From contig JAFFJZ010000010.1 of assembly GCA_018340375.1 (NCBI GenBank), positions 9,796,001 to 9,860,000 of the forward strand: a stretch of 64,000 nt of DNA. The letters are read 5' to 3'. The translations under genes and the position numbers were made by a program. This DNA comes from Gonatopus flavifemur. Taxonomy: Eukaryota; Arthropoda; Insecta; Hymenoptera; Dryinidae. Below the pieces are notes generated by a model. That model did not search any database, was not told the DNA's origin, and was given only the letters and a program-made list of their open reading frames with translations. This document shows, one piece after another, positions 23,801-35,600 of this stretch; position 1 is the stretch's first letter; each line of letters opens with the position of its first letter.

Positions 23801-24039
23801 CATTCAGACAAATTCATGATTTTTCTCATGCTCGTTCTAGATATTCCTTAAACGGAAAACAAGGATACGCGTCCGGAGGATCAACCATGAATTCGACTCG
23901 ATCGATCTCAACGAACAGCGATCATTACGCGATAGTACATTCCCGACCAGGTAGCAGATATTCTGGACCAGGCCAGAAACATCACCACCATCACAGGGGT
24001 CCTCCCTCGAATATTGGTTCTCATTATTCTGGCAAATAA
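8897..24039 (+). CDS. ZP-domain transmembrane protein (cuticle/apical matrix type), 5' end missing
   Basis: Exons 8897-9133, 9319-9431, 10127-10236, 10329-10407, 17936-18075, 18135-18278, 22491-22713 and 23841-24039 join in frame at GT/AG borders to give 414 residues ending in TAA. The first exon opens VYAELLDTEFQPTVTATC, the usual start of an insect zona pellucida domain. ZP-N cysteines lie in TATC, PQC, DYC and VITC; ZP-C cysteines in KSC, EGC and the FQC-AVC-GGC-PIC cluster, ten in all. A single membrane segment (about residues 288-312) is followed by a Cys-rich juxtamembrane part, then a tail rich in Ser, Gly, Tyr and His (a short HHHHH run). Such proteins polymerise in the apical extracellular matrix under the cuticle. 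The signal-peptide exon was not found; it may lie upstream of 8.9 kb or outside. No obvious dibasic cleavage site is seen between the ZP domain and the membrane segment. I cannot name the fly orthologue safely. Confidence 0.9.
9134..10126 (+). other. ZP gene introns 1-2 region
   Basis: AT-rich intronic sequence around exon 2 (9319-9431). No further gene is seen. The open frame at 9538-9750 has no coding character. Confidence 0.5.
11590..11851. mobile_element. CAC...GTG-type foldback MITE in ZP intron
   Basis: The left arm CACGGAGAAAAAAGATCATG pairs with a right arm ending CATGATCTTTTTCCTCCGTA. The arms are about 110 bp and nearly perfect, joined by a short AT-rich loop. Flanks are TG and TA, so the duplication is not exact. 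Confidence 0.7.
12005..12418. mobile_element. CACTG...CAGTG foldback MITE, CA duplication
   Basis: CACTGAGAGAAGAGCAATTT at the left is mirrored by AAATTGCTCTTCTCTCAGTG at the right. Paired sequence continues inward for well over 100 bp. CA lies on both flanks. CACTG termini with a 2-bp duplication are compatible with the CACTA/EnSpm group, which is an inference. Confidence 0.75.
12420..14230. repeat. Degenerate TCTCTGAATTTCTC-rich tract split by a 1.2-kb nested element
   Basis: Before 12790 and after 14012 the sequence repeats degenerate CTCTGAATTTCTC-like words. The tract is interrupted by an inverted-repeat element, about 12792-14012, with ends AGTGTTGCCGCGAT and its complement. That element itself contains a CCCTGGTTAA-like fragment (about 12949-13040) and the complete CAGTACTG-word element at 13549-13876. 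Confidence 0.65.
13549..13876. mobile_element. CCC...GGG element, CAGTACTG-word family, copy 2
   Basis: Starts CCCAACCAGAAA and ends TTTCTGATTGGG, with GG on both flanks. The body has about ten copies of CAGTACTG or one-off variants. It is inverted relative to the copy at 5123-5337 and longer by about 110 bp. Confidence 0.75.
14487..14783. mobile_element. MITE with GACAGAAAAACGACCT arms
   Basis: ACAGAAAAACGACCTAGTGG near 14490 is mirrored by AGGTCGTTTTTCTGTCA near 14764-14780. Pairing extends about 40 bp inward. Flanking dinucleotides are TA and CA, so no exact duplication. Confidence 0.55.
16041..16566. mobile_element. CACTG...CAGTG element, TA duplication (middle layer)
   Basis: The left end CACTGAAAAAAAGGGTTATT mirrors the right end AAACCTTTATCTCAGTG, and the arms share TAACAAACGTATATTTGCTTA. 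TA flanks both sides. It is split by the insertion at 16195-16476. Confidence 0.7.
16195..16476. mobile_element. CCC...GGG element, GAATTC-word family (inner layer), AG duplication
   Basis: Starts CCCAGACAGTACGAATGATC and ends GACTTTTGTGCTCTGTGGG, with AG on both flanks. The body repeats TGAATTCA-like words. A close relative lies at 40966-41227 in the ClpP intron. Confidence 0.8.
17145..17873. mobile_element. GGGGACACTGG...CCAGTGTCCCC element, CAAGCTTGGGCC family, copy 1
   Basis: Terminal GGGGACACTGG and CCAGTGTCCCC bound a body with many CAAGCTTGG, CAAGCCTGG and ACAATATTG-like words. A second copy, interrupted, lies at 52210-53610, and a fragment at about 61870-62075. The open frames at 17122-17397 and 17157-17375 are shadows of this repeat. 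Confidence 0.65.
18560..19160. repeat. AAGATATCTT / AGACATCTT word tract
   Basis: Degenerate reiteration of AGATATCTTC, AGACATC and ATGTCTTAGAC words in both orientations. The same vocabulary occurs at 20642-20900, 48390-49090, 50920-51120, 60170-60700 and 61212-61320. Confidence 0.6.
20642..21802. mobile_element. CCC...GGG element with AAGATATCTT words, TA duplication, carrying an insertion
   Basis: The left end CCCACACAGCATTTC and right end CGTGCTATGTGGG have TA on both flanks. Next to the ends are AGACATC/AAGATATCTT words. The middle is occupied by the inverted-repeat element at 20975-21666. Confidence 0.6.
20975..21666. mobile_element. CACAGTGGGAAATTTTGG inverted-repeat element
   Basis: Arms of about 150-200 bp: CACAGTGGGAAATTTTGGTG at the left is mirrored by CACCAAAATTTCCCACTGTG at the right. 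A solitary right-arm relative lies at about 25440-25576. No clean duplication was found. Confidence 0.65.
22000..22244. mobile_element. CCCTGGAAAAA...TTTTTCCAGTG element, TA duplication
   Basis: Inverted ends are flanked by TA on both sides. Arms share CCTCTCTCCATAAAATATTT and its complement. AAATATTTATTT-type words fill the interior. Confidence 0.65.
22831..23012. repeat. Near-perfect 80-bp-arm hairpin in ZP intron 7
   Basis: Sequence from 22831 (ATTCGGAACAAAAGAGCAAC) is repeated in reverse complement ending at 23012, with only a few differences over about 80 bp and a loop of under 20 bp. It begins about 120 bases after the exon 7 donor. It may be a young MITE or a structured intronic RNA. 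Confidence 0.75.
23022..23138. mobile_element. Short CACGG...CGTG inverted repeat
   Basis: CACGGAAAGACCGGGTGTAT at the left is mirrored by ATAGACTCGGTCTTTTCGTG at the right. Flanks TA and GA do not match exactly. Confidence 0.5.
23321..23563. mobile_element. CACTG...CAGTG MITE, TG duplication
   Basis: Left end CACTGTGACAAATATTTG, right end AAATTTTTTTCAACAGTG, and internal GGTTGGAAGCAATC against TTAATTGCTTCCAAA. TG lies on both flanks. It is in ZP intron 7. Confidence 0.6.
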
Positions 24040-24191
24040 ACAAAATATACCTTTGATCATATTTCCTCGTAACAAAAAAAAATATTCGAATATATTCTCT
24101 TGCTACGCTGAGGATAATTCTTATGTTTCATAAGTGTAATTTGTGGATTGAGTTTCACAATCTACATGTTACGTTATGACATTATTATTAA

Positions 24192-24225
<34 letters not shown>

Positions 24226-26288
24226 ATTTTTACACTTTTTACACTGGTCACATATAAGTAATGAAACAACTACTATATGCCCCGATAAGATGTTCACTGT
24301 ACTTACATATAAGTATTATATTTTTATATTTTCATGTGACAAGAAAAACTTATAATTCGGAAACGATATATATGTATACACGAAATGTTAAATTATTTTA
24401 TAATATCCTAAGGATATATTTGAAACATTTTACGTATAAAAATGAATTTATCGCTAGAAATTTTAAAATTGTTGAAATAATTGTTAATGAAAGATTGTAA
24501 TATTGAATATCTATTTATCAGGATAGCAATTGGGAAACAATTCGATTAGAAATCGCGCAAATGGAAATATATCGAATTCAGAAAAATCGTGCAATGTGAT
24601 GAGGATATTTCATACGTTCCTATATTTCAAACGTGTAATTGACGACAGTCAAAGGTTTTCCTTTGAAATATGAAATGCGTGCACTGTAATGCTATTGCAT
24701 GTTTTATAAGGTATCTTCCGACGTGGTCTAGATAAGTTTAAAATGTTTCATACAACTTATTCAGATACCTTTTAGAATTCCCATACACTTTTCACATTTA
24801 AGGGGCACACCTAGTGCGATCCCCTGAAAAAAGGTGGTTTGTGGGAATTGAAAAACAAAAAAACTACTGCATGGAATTTCTGAACATTCGCTCTTCATCT
24901 TTCTTGAACTCACGGTGAAAACCGTTCGAGTGAGTGAAAGAGGGTGAGTGGCCTATTTGCGAGAGTGTACTGTATATTCCCCCTTAAACATGGTTTACCA
25001 TTATCCCTTGGTATCTTAATGCCTAATCCGAAATATTTCTCAAATAAGCAACAAAGCATCGAGTAAAAAGTAAATTAGTTTGTTATTCCGAAATGAATAA
25101 TGCTTAATTGTTATAATACTTCTTCCAGAGAAAGTAAAAGAAATCAATTTTTCTCAAGGAGATTCAAAACTTTAGGCTTCGTACGGACGACCTCAAAGTT
25201 TATCACTTCGACTCAAGTTATTCTGGTAAATACACTGTAGAAAAACACTCCTAAAAACAGTTTGGAAGTTTTTTACCCAAAAACTTTCTGATAAATCCAC
25301 AAACAATTTTGGTAAAATCAAGATTTGTATGTATAGCCTATTTGATCAGAAAGTACATAGCAAAATTTTGCCAATTCCTTGAAGGACTTATGGAATCATG
25401 GTCCTTAATTTTGATTCAAATTTTTCTCTGGATGAGTAGAGTATTACAAAAATGGTGCAATAATACATCAAACTGAAACTCTTTCTGAGTATTCAAAAAC
25501 AAAATGAATCAACGTCGGATGAGAATTAAGTCGAAGGCAGATTTTTGTTGATGAATTCACCAAAATTTCCCACTGCAAAACAATCAATTTGTTTTTATCA
25601 CTGAGAACAGCGAATCCGAAATACTTGGAGCGATTTGTGGGGGACCTTTGGGCCCACCCAACGAATTTAACTATTGAATATTTTATATGATTATAACTGT
25701 ATAGGATCATATGATATACATATATTCAATGAAAGATGAATTATCATCAAGTATCGAATGAGAATAAAAAGAAATAAAAATTAAATTTCGCATATAATCC
25801 GTTGTCTAATTATCAGTGATGAATATAGTCATGGAGATGAGTGATAATTTATGTTTGAGTTCATTCTCCTAGTTCCCTTAAAATTGTAGAAGAGTGTAAC
25901 TAGCACCAACAGAGCTCATGATTCATTTATGTGAATTTTGGTGTCAGAATATCTGCTTTCAAATTTACTAAAATGATGAAAGTTCATATGTCAGTTACTC
26001 AATTCTGAATTACGTATGTTCCGAGACTGAAAATCCATTGTTTATAAGTAGTTTGCGTCACATTGACTCACATAAGTAATCTAAAATTAACAGGAAAAGC
26101 ATTTTGATAATCGATGAAGAAATATAAATAAAAAATTTTGGCAGTAAATATGAGCAGAATTTTAAGAAACAAAGAGCATAATTGAATTACTGAATTTTGC
26201 AAGCATAAATCATTCTTCAAAAAAGCAGAAAGTTCCTATCTTTGGGTATGGCAAGTCAAAAACACTGTTTCTCGTTCCAATAGCTGTT
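24040..26288. other. Non-genic stretch after the ZP gene
   Basis: AT-rich. An ATT microsatellite runs at about 24181-24232. One arm of the CACAGTGGGAAATTTTGG family lies at about 25440-25576. No gene was recognised. Confidence 0.6.
24181..24232. repeat. (ATT)n microsatellite
   Basis: About 15 nearly uninterrupted ATT/TAT units, shortly downstream of the ZP stop codon, so possibly in its 3' untranslated region. Confidence 0.9.
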
Positions 26289-26394
26289 CCCACATAGCAC
26301 TGAAAGTTCTCTAAACGTTGTCAGAACCTTTAGAGAACTTTAAACGTTTTAGAAACGTTCTCAGAATGTTCTCAAAACTTTCATGCTATGTGGG
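26289..26394. mobile_element. CCC...GGG element, AACGTT-word family, TT duplication
   Basis: CCCACATAGCACTGAAAG and CTTTCATGCTATGTGGG form the ends; TT flanks both sides. The 106-bp body is built from GTTCT, AACGTT and AGAAC words. Confidence 0.8.
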
Positions 26395-26639
26395 TTGTGC
26401 CACCATTTTGTTCTCAAATGACATAGAAAAAATGTTAATACGTACTTCAAGAGATGTATAACCATGCACAAAAAATCAAAATGGTGTAAAGTGTTTTGTC
26501 TTCCCACAATAAATTCGAAAAAGTGACCCTTGATTTCAACTACACCAAGTAGTGTTATCCCTTAATGATCAGTCAGCTCGTATTGTACAAATCGAGCGCA
26601 ATTCTTCCTCCAGTCCAAATGTTTGATCAAAATGCGATG

Positions 26640-26970
26640 AATTGGATCTTTGGACGTATTCAATTCGATTTCAGCTCTTTTTTCATAGATCCACTGATGA
26701 TTATAATATTACTTTTGGTCACAGTGTCTGTGGAACAGTCTGCCTGTTCATCATTATCCAGATCATCATGGCCGTCTTTGAAAGAATTATACCACTCATT
26801 CGCTCTGTTAAACGACAAATGATCATCGCCGTAAACTTGTCTGATCAATTCCCTGCTTCCAAGATCCACTTATTTGAACTTATCAACTCGTCAATCAGTT
26901 TGAATCAGATTTTTGTCCAAGAATTTTCTTGGTTGATCTCATTTGAATCTAATCGGTTCGAATAGGACCA
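26640..26970 (-). pseudogene. Mariner transposase N-terminal remnant
   Basis: The minus strand from about 26869 reads VYGDDHLSFNRANEWYNSF then KDGHDDLDNDEQ, the N-terminal helix-turn-helix block of mariner transposases. No catalytic part follows. It is a short, decayed fragment; the opposing open frames at 26565-26965 are shadows. Confidence 0.7.
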
Positions 26971-29689
26971 AAATGAAAATTTCTACTAACTGAGATATAA
27001 TCAGGAAATTGGAATTTACACGATCAGAATTTTTTGGTCCTATTTGTAACGGAGCTAAAGAGGGAGGAAGAGAGAAAAGGGAGATAAGTAGATAGAGCCA
27101 AGGAGGAACGTACGAAAATTTGAAAATTGCTAACAGTTAGTCGTCGGAGAAAGCTTATACGTGGCTTCAAATTTGACTCAAGTTATATATAATATATATA
27201 TATATATATATCAATTGAAATCCAATCGACGTCGATGTACAACAAATAAAATCACAGCTCAATGAATGATTATCCATGGATAAAGAATATTCAAGAAAAC
27301 TCTAAGAAGGACGACTAGACTACTGGAAGTTAAAACTAATAATTAAACTGAGCTCCGATTGATTAGCACCGGAAAGGACACCCCATGAACACTACGAACA
27401 CTTCATGTCGACGAAAGATCTCTCTCCTGTGTGTGTGGATTGAATTATAGAAAAAAAGCTAATCAAGTCCGGCTTGTGGACTTTGGCTGAATACACTTCA
27501 ATATTCGTATGATTGTTATTTATTTTTCAAGATTATTGGTCTCATTCAATTGAATCTGATATCTTTACAGACCTAAATTCATTTGTGATTGAATTTATTC
27601 TGACTTATACCTTTAATAATTATTCAATGTTGAGTATTAAATACTCCTTTTTGTGATAATATTCTCAATAATTCAATTGAACCAAGAGGAATATCATATA
27701 TTCAAACCGAAACCGGTTAGGTTTGAATGAAATCGAACAAGGAAATTCTCGAGATTAGAGGAGCATGATATTTTTTATAGAAGGTTTTTCGAGTTTATGT
27801 TGAATTTTATAAAATATCCATACAAACCTTATACAAATTGTGTATAAAATATCGATAACATGGAATGTCGTGCATCTCTATCTTGGACAAAAATCTGATC
27901 TGAGGGCACTTGAAATAAAAATTCATGTTACGAAAAGACAGGAAAAACTTCATATTCCAATGAAATTTTACAGAACTCAGTAGTTGTTTTTCAACTTATT
28001 TCATCAAAATTCATTGCATTTCTGTAGGAATCGTGAAAGTTAAACAAATTTTCAATCATCAACATCAGGCTTTTAAATAGTTTCAATTAGAATTCATTAT
28101 TTGTCGTTTACGAAATTTCACAATTCATCGTTACTTCTTGCGGATATTTTTGCGTTCCAACAACCATATCGATCTTTGAAAATAATACTCCAAAAACAGG
28201 GGGTCTACTGAGGCCTCTCGATGAAATTCCAGTATATTCCAAGTATTTTCCAATATACTTTCGGCAAAATTCCAGTATATTCCATAAATCACACAATTCT
28301 TTATCATTAGTGTTTCAAACAGATTTATGATCATTTTATCATGGGAAAGAGTTCTGATCTGTATTGGTTTTTTTGAAATTTGCCTTCTGTAATCTTCCTA
28401 CTCTAATTTTCAATTGGTTTCAACCCTACTATCTCAAGCCAACTCAAACCGCCAGAACATCCGATGAGGCACTGTTAAATCAAAGGTGTCTCAAAGTCCA
28501 GTGTTGGGATCTTTGCTTTTCTTATAATTTTTATAATGTATCTACGTCACGGATCTGAAGAACTGTCTGGTAAATGCTAAGATTTCTAAACATGCTGAAG
28601 ATATACCGATTTATCTCTCATTTCTAGTTGAATCCTATTCATTCCAATCAATTCCTATTAAAAGTGTAGAATTTCGATCCAACTCCAATGGATATTAGTA
28701 GGATTCGATTGGAACTCTGAACGTTCAATCGAAATATATGGAATTTTTACATAAGAGGTAAGGTGCTTTTTCCTATGACTTCTCTTTCTATTTAATGACA
28801 TTGCACGCTTATAATTTCAATAGATTCGATTGAATCGAAAGTTTTTGATATAAAAACAGCAAGACAATAATCAAATGATTCTACTCACCATTATCCGTTA
28901 CAAATTAAATGCATCGATGATAAATATCATACTATAATGTTTGCAAGAATTGAGGTTGATGTTTATTGTGCTCGAGTAATATTTCTTCTCGGATCCGCAA
29001 GTGTGAGTCCACAAAGCTGGTGTTGTTGACAAAACTCCAGAGTGAAAATAACCGTGTGAACGTAGAAACTAGTTGAACCCAACACTTTGGACGGGGGAAC
29101 GAATAACTTTCACGGATAAAAATTTTGCCTCATTCGCAATAATCAAAGAAACATACAAATCCATCAAGATTCAAGTGGCTTGAGTTGGATTCGGATGATT
29201 ATTCGATTATTATTACTTGTACAAAATTTCCATTCAGGATAATGTTTCAAATTGTTCCCTCGTGTTATTAAAATGGGCGCCGGTACCTCCCTTCGGAAAA
29301 AAAAACAAAGGATTGTATTAAAGTGAACATAATATTAGGTTATTATAAAAGGAAAATGTATTTCTTTACGTACATACTCATATATGAATGTAAGGCTTAT
29401 GAATCTACCTATGTACAATGGTTATTTGTAGGTTTGGTGATTTGTTTTTTTATATTCCCTTGGGAGAGGTGGATTATGATTAATTCATATTGAAAATCAA
29501 TGGTATAAAATTCATTCATTCGATAACACAGACTTGTTATCACTTCAGTACAAATTTTTTTGAATCTTTCATTCGATGAAGAACTTTTATCACGTTTCTC
29601 AAATTCATTTAGTCCCTTTTTTCCGTTTTTGTGATTTCACATTGGTCAATTTCTGAATTTTTCTGACGAATTGGGGTGAGAAATACTAG
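26971..29689. other. Non-genic stretch before Deaf1
   Basis: Contains an AT dinucleotide run (about 27184-27211) and a G-A-rich patch near 27060-27120. No coding family, RNA gene or clear element was recognised. Confidence 0.5.
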
Positions 29690-32600
29690 CTATTGATCCC
29701 CCGCAGAAGTACCCAGGGCAGTCGTATCACCGCTACTACTTTCTACGATTAGCATAACTGTTTCCGCTGCTCCTCGCACGCACTCGACTTGGTGCCCAGT
29801 CCAGTCTTTACGTTGACAAAATGTTGAACAATATGGAGTACGCCGACAAAGAGAACACTCTGCGAACGCCTCGCGATTACAATTGGCGCACTGAAAACAA
29901 AAGATTTTCTGAATTATTAATATAATAAATCTTATTATCTTGGAAAAGATATCTCGGATTTTCGAGCTGATATTCTTTCTCAAAAAGATATGATACTGAA
30001 AAGACAAAGAATCAATATTCAATATGCTTTCATGTAATGTCGATTCATTTATTTTTTCTTCAATTCAAAAAGAGTTTAGGAGGAATTCTTTTTTTCTAGA
30101 ATTTCATCAAAATTCTTGTGTGGTATCTGAGTTGAAAGCGTCAAGTTATTGTACACAAAATCATACTCTAAAAACCACAATCGTATATACGGATCTGGAA
30201 ACTTATGGAAATTTCAATCGTGCAGGAAGTTCTCTTATTGAAGAATTTGTTTTCGTACCATGTAGTGGCCTTGTAATCCAAGTATAGATTTTCAACTGTA
30301 GAGCGATAAAGAGAAGTGAACAGAGGATATCCGTCTTTCGTGCACAATAACAAACAATTACCCAGACAGCACATAAGAATCTCAAATGAATTCTGAAAAA
30401 AGAACTCTTCAAGAACTCTTTTAGAATACAAAGTGTTCCAAAAGAGTTTCAGAAGAATTCGATTCGTCAGGCATTTGCGAGTGCCGTTAAAATTCTATAA
30501 GACTTCTTTGAGAATTTCAACGGAACTCGTAAATGTCTTTTCAAACTTTTTAAGAACACTTTGGATTCTGAAAGAGTTCTTCAAGAGTTCTTTTTTCAGA
30601 TTCATTGGGGATTCTTGTGTGCTCTCTGGGTACACTTGAATTACAGCGCCGCTACAAGTTGCGGCCATTATGTGAAAAAATTTTTTTTTCAAAATTTCAA
30701 ATTTGGGCTCTGTACAGCAATTGATAAAGTATTCAAGATTTTTCTCTGAAAATTTCATACAGTTTCGTGAGTTTAGTTCGGAAAAATCTTGCACTGAAAA
30801 TCTTCATTCGGATGGTACGCTGGTACTGCGTATCATAAGTGTAATGGGGTTACAAAGAATTGTTTGTGGTAATATCAGCACATTTGACGCCTAATTAACT
30901 AATATGTGGAATTAATTCAACCCTGTAGCAGATTTTATTGTATTTAAATCTACCACGGGTTTTGATCCGAAATATTCTTCCCAATGTATTCGAGTAGTCT
31001 CAAAGTCTTAGTATATCTCCCAACTTTTAAGAGAATACACGATATCACTGCAGAATTTCTCTTAAGGTGAGATGTTTTTTCAGGGTATATACCTTTTTAT
31101 TGTGAGAATCCGAAGCAGGTTGCAATCCAACTGTTTCAATGACATCCCCTCTGGCGCCGAGTTGAGCGACGAGGGCTTGTTCCCTTCTTTGTTGCCTACT
31201 CATTTCTTTAGCTTCTTCAAGAGTGCGCCTAAATTCATACGCCAATTTCAATAGTTTATTCGACACTTCGTCAAATTTCTTAAAAACGTCATCGCCCTGT
31301 CCATTTTCAGACTGATGAACACTTTGCAAAACTGCATCTTGGTCTTGCGATTGTTGTTGTACCACTAAACCTTCGGTGGAAACGAACTGTGGCCACACTT
31401 CTTTATCAGGTACTACGACTTCGTTATCACTTTCATCGTTATTACTACCATCTCGAGAATTATCACTTTTAAGTTTTCGTGAAGGTACTTCCGCATCTGA
31501 TAACTCCCTTGCCCTTCTTCGACGTTTATAAGGAGTGAAAAGTCGAACTGGTCCTGTCTGGAAAATAATGAATCAAGACCACTATTAGAAGAAAGTAAAG
31601 TTGTGGGATTATTCTGTTTATCGCGCGGGGGAAAAATATTCAAATTTTAAAAACAGGGTGTCTAACAAAATATGATTTTGGGAAATTCCCGGATCGAAAA
31701 TAAAATGCACACACATCAATTTCAATTAACATTTTCGATGGCATAATACAATCTAAAAAGAAAAATGAATTCGAAATTGAATATTCAAATATTAATCATT
31801 TTAAATGGACATGTTTTCAATCAATAATCCAAATCATTCATATCCAACTCGGTTCCATTTAATTATAATGCGTTTTGAAAATAAAATCAAGTATATTAAG
31901 TACATCTTCAAGAAGTCAGAAACAGACTATTTCACGAACATTTGGAAATTCTTTCTAAAATTCTTCAAACAGTCGCAAAACCTCTGAGAGAATGTTTGAA
32001 ACAACTCTCAAATCTCCCCCAGGTAGAAATATTCTATTAAATCCTATTATAAACGGTGAAATTTCTGATTAAATATCATTGAATTCCATTGAAACCTATT
32101 CATTTTTCCATTCGTCAATGAGATTTTATAGATTATTTGTAACAGGGCCGTGAAATAGGACTTCTTGAGTTATGTGAGGTTAATGGAATTCTATACGAAT
32201 TCAAAAAGAATTCTTTAGTGAATTACTGAGAACCTTGATCCATGACTCTCAAAATTATAACAAAAAATATCAATATTTAATATAATCAATATTCAAAATA
32301 ATCAATATTCATTTTAATTAAGATTTAAAATAATCAATATTCAATATAATCAATTATTCGTCGATGGGGAATTTCCCGGAATTTTCTTCACTTCCTGACG
32401 TTTTTCCGACGAAAGTACAATTCCTGATTAATTTATAAAGAGTACTATAACGTGTCGCTAATGATTATGAATATAAAATAAAGAGTAATACTCACAGCAC
32501 TATCGTCGTCACAGCAAGCTGCACAGGTACAAGATGTAGCATGAGGTTTTAAGATTTGTTCATCGATTAATGTTTGTAAACTCCTCCCCCCAAACCGAAT

Positions 32601-35600
32601 ACTACGTTTCCAATCTTTACTCGAAGCTCTCCCACAAAGAGCTTCAAATTCACTTGGCGTATACCATTCCGAGCCAAGCTTGATACACCGTCCTCTACCG
32701 CCAGAACCAAACCGACTTTTGTGTAGTTCGGCATTTGTATTTTTACACCTTACCGGTAGTACGGCTAAATTAGCTGATTCTGACCAACTACATATTGGTT
32801 GAGAACTACCAGTCGATACGTGAATTTGTTCAGAATCTGTTTCATCCGCACTGTTTTGGATGACAATATGTGTAGCCTTCAACTCCCCGTTCCAACGTAA
32901 TGGATCCGAGTCTTTTGAATCGTGACGTGGTTCACAAATGAAACCATTGTCGACGCATAGCATTTGTTTGAACTGTCCGGAACCAGGCAACTGTAAACAG
33001 AATATTTTCAGAGATTTAGTAGATAATTAAAACACTTCTGATGTTATCTTCATCTGAAATTATATTGTCAAAAGAAATTGAACCTTATCGAGCCTAAAAT
33101 TTACATTTTTCAACTGATCCACCTGACTTTGACTATGATCGACGAGTAGAGAAGTGTGATTAACAGGAATGCTTGCAATATTGCAAATTAAGGTGCTGTA
33201 GGGTTGAAAATATCGTTTAAAATCACTGACAAAACTTCTTATGTAATCCTGAGTTTTAATTATAATATAAATATGCAAATTATTCATCTTATTGTGAAAT
33301 TTCTGAAAAAATTCAAATAAAGGGAGTAAAAATTGGAAATAATTGAAAAATTTCTTTCAATAAATTTCACTTATGAATTTATTATGATAATTATCAAAAT
33401 TCCGGTAGGATCGGATATTGTTACAGTTGAATTTTTGAACACAACAGTAGATTTCCTTCAGAGAAAAACACGAAGAAATAAAAATAGATTAAAAGGGTGA
33501 AAATTTAAATGTTAAACCAATCTTCATTGAATACATGTAAACTTGAAATAAATTTAAAATCAACCTATGAATCTATGAAGCTGAAACTAGCAGTCGATTG
33601 TTGTAACTTGTTATTGAACATTGTTGAAGCTTCATCCACCCTGGGGATCGATCAAATAGCATTCCACTAAACGTTTTAGATGCTTTAGGGGATACTAGCG
33701 GCGTGGCAGCAGCCAAAATGTTTCTTTCAAATTATTTGAACGTGATGCAATAAAACCAACCAATTGTCATTTACTTACCCGGTGTATGTGTCAATATAGG
33801 TCTCTAACTGAAAATTATTGAATTTTATCGTAAAACTTTCAAATAATTTGAAAGAAAATTTTTGGCCGCTGCTATGACGCTAGTATCCTCTTAAATCCTT
33901 GATAAATGTTTTGAGTAAAAATTTACGGCAATCGGCTGCTAGCCTTACGGCTGCCAGTTTCAGCTCCATTATGAGTCTTGTGCCTTTTGCGATACCTATA
34001 AAATACACCATAAAAGAACTTATAGAATAATACCATGCTCAGTGTGTCATGTTTCCTGCGTCCAGCATAGGACTTCTACAAGATTTGTGGTTTTACCACT
34101 GTCTGTGATGTGATCGTGTTCAGCGTAGATAACTTTATTACCTACACTGAATATGACATTTTTATAACTACATATAAAATTTCAATGCTGAACATAGAAT
34201 AACTACAATTTGTGAAAGTTATGTACAAATTTTGTACAAGTTTCACCAACATAGTACAATTTCACACCCTTGAAAATGTGATTCTACTACACTTAGAGTA
34301 GTCATATTCAGTATCGGACTGGCTGGGAATTACATTGGGCCCTCTAAACCGGGCATACTTTTCCGGGAACCAAAATTTTATCATAAATCCTAAACAAAAA
34401 AAAAGGAAACTGAGAAATGAATGGGTCCTCAAATACCGGAAGAGTCCCTGGCAATTGCCAGGAACTCAGGCGGACCAGTCCAACACTGCTCATATTACAA
34501 AAATTTCCCCTGTGATGATATAATCACAGTTTGTAGAGTTCATTTCATTTTTTACAGTGTAGTTCTCATGGATGTTATAAAAGATACTGAGGTAGTTCTA
34601 GAATCTTTTCTATGTGCCTTTGATTTCTTAAATGATTCGTTTGTATTCCTTTATAATGTCATTTTATTCATTATTTCTATTCCATTGTCTCATTTATCTT
34701 GGAAATTGGATATATCAAAGGATTTACAAAACTGAAATGAGAATTATCAATGTCATTCTGGGCAGATATGACCGAATCGATGAATACAAATAACAATCAA
34801 ATATATAAAGGAGATTGCAATGAACCTGAAAAGTTAAGGTATCATCAGTGGTCAAATGTTTTTCCAAACAAGGAATCCATAAATTTATACTTGAAATGTA
34901 ATCTCAGTTACACATTTGATTGTTATCAAAAACTTTATTCAGTTTTCTTGTTACTGGAGGTCTTTTTGTTATTTTGTTATAAAAATATGCAAACTGATTT
35001 TCACGCTACTAGAAAATATGAACTATTCAAGCTTTTGATTGGATTGAATTGTACGAATGAGTAGATATGAAGTATTCATTCTATCCATTATAACAACAAA
35101 GAATCAATCAATGGCATAAAACCATTGCAATGACTGAAAAAACCTAATTAACCAATTTATCACACTTACTATGAACTGTTGAAACCAAAACCCCTGCACA
35201 AAATGCATTGAACTTTCAGTTTATGTTGATGATTCATTATTATTATTATTACATATCATTTTGTAAACAAGAATTACATAATCAAACAAGTGAAAATATT
35301 AATTACTTCGAATAAAAATGCATCAATGTACTTCAAAATATTTGTCAACACTGGAAAATACTTGCAAGAAACAATGAACTTCTGTGATAAGTGTATCATC
35401 ACAAAAAAACACGTGCAATTCACGGCATTCTCGGACACGCGCAGTTAGGCCTACAACGAATGCTCCATATCGAGATTATGAGATACTCGACGCTTCATTG
35501 TTTCAAGATCGACGTGCAATGTAGAGTGATGTTTTTTAATTGGCTATCAGGATGATAATACAAGTTGTCCTAAAATAAAATCGAGTGCAGTGAAAATTTG

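Noticed and set aside
27050..27500. Possible LTR or gene fragment because of higher G+C and mixed composition
   Set aside because: No open frame, terminal repeat or motif could be found.
33060..33287. 75-codon minus-strand frame in Deaf1 intron 1
   Set aside because: The Deaf1 exons on either side are phase 0 and join a family-typical sequence without it. No recognised family or supporting splice sites.
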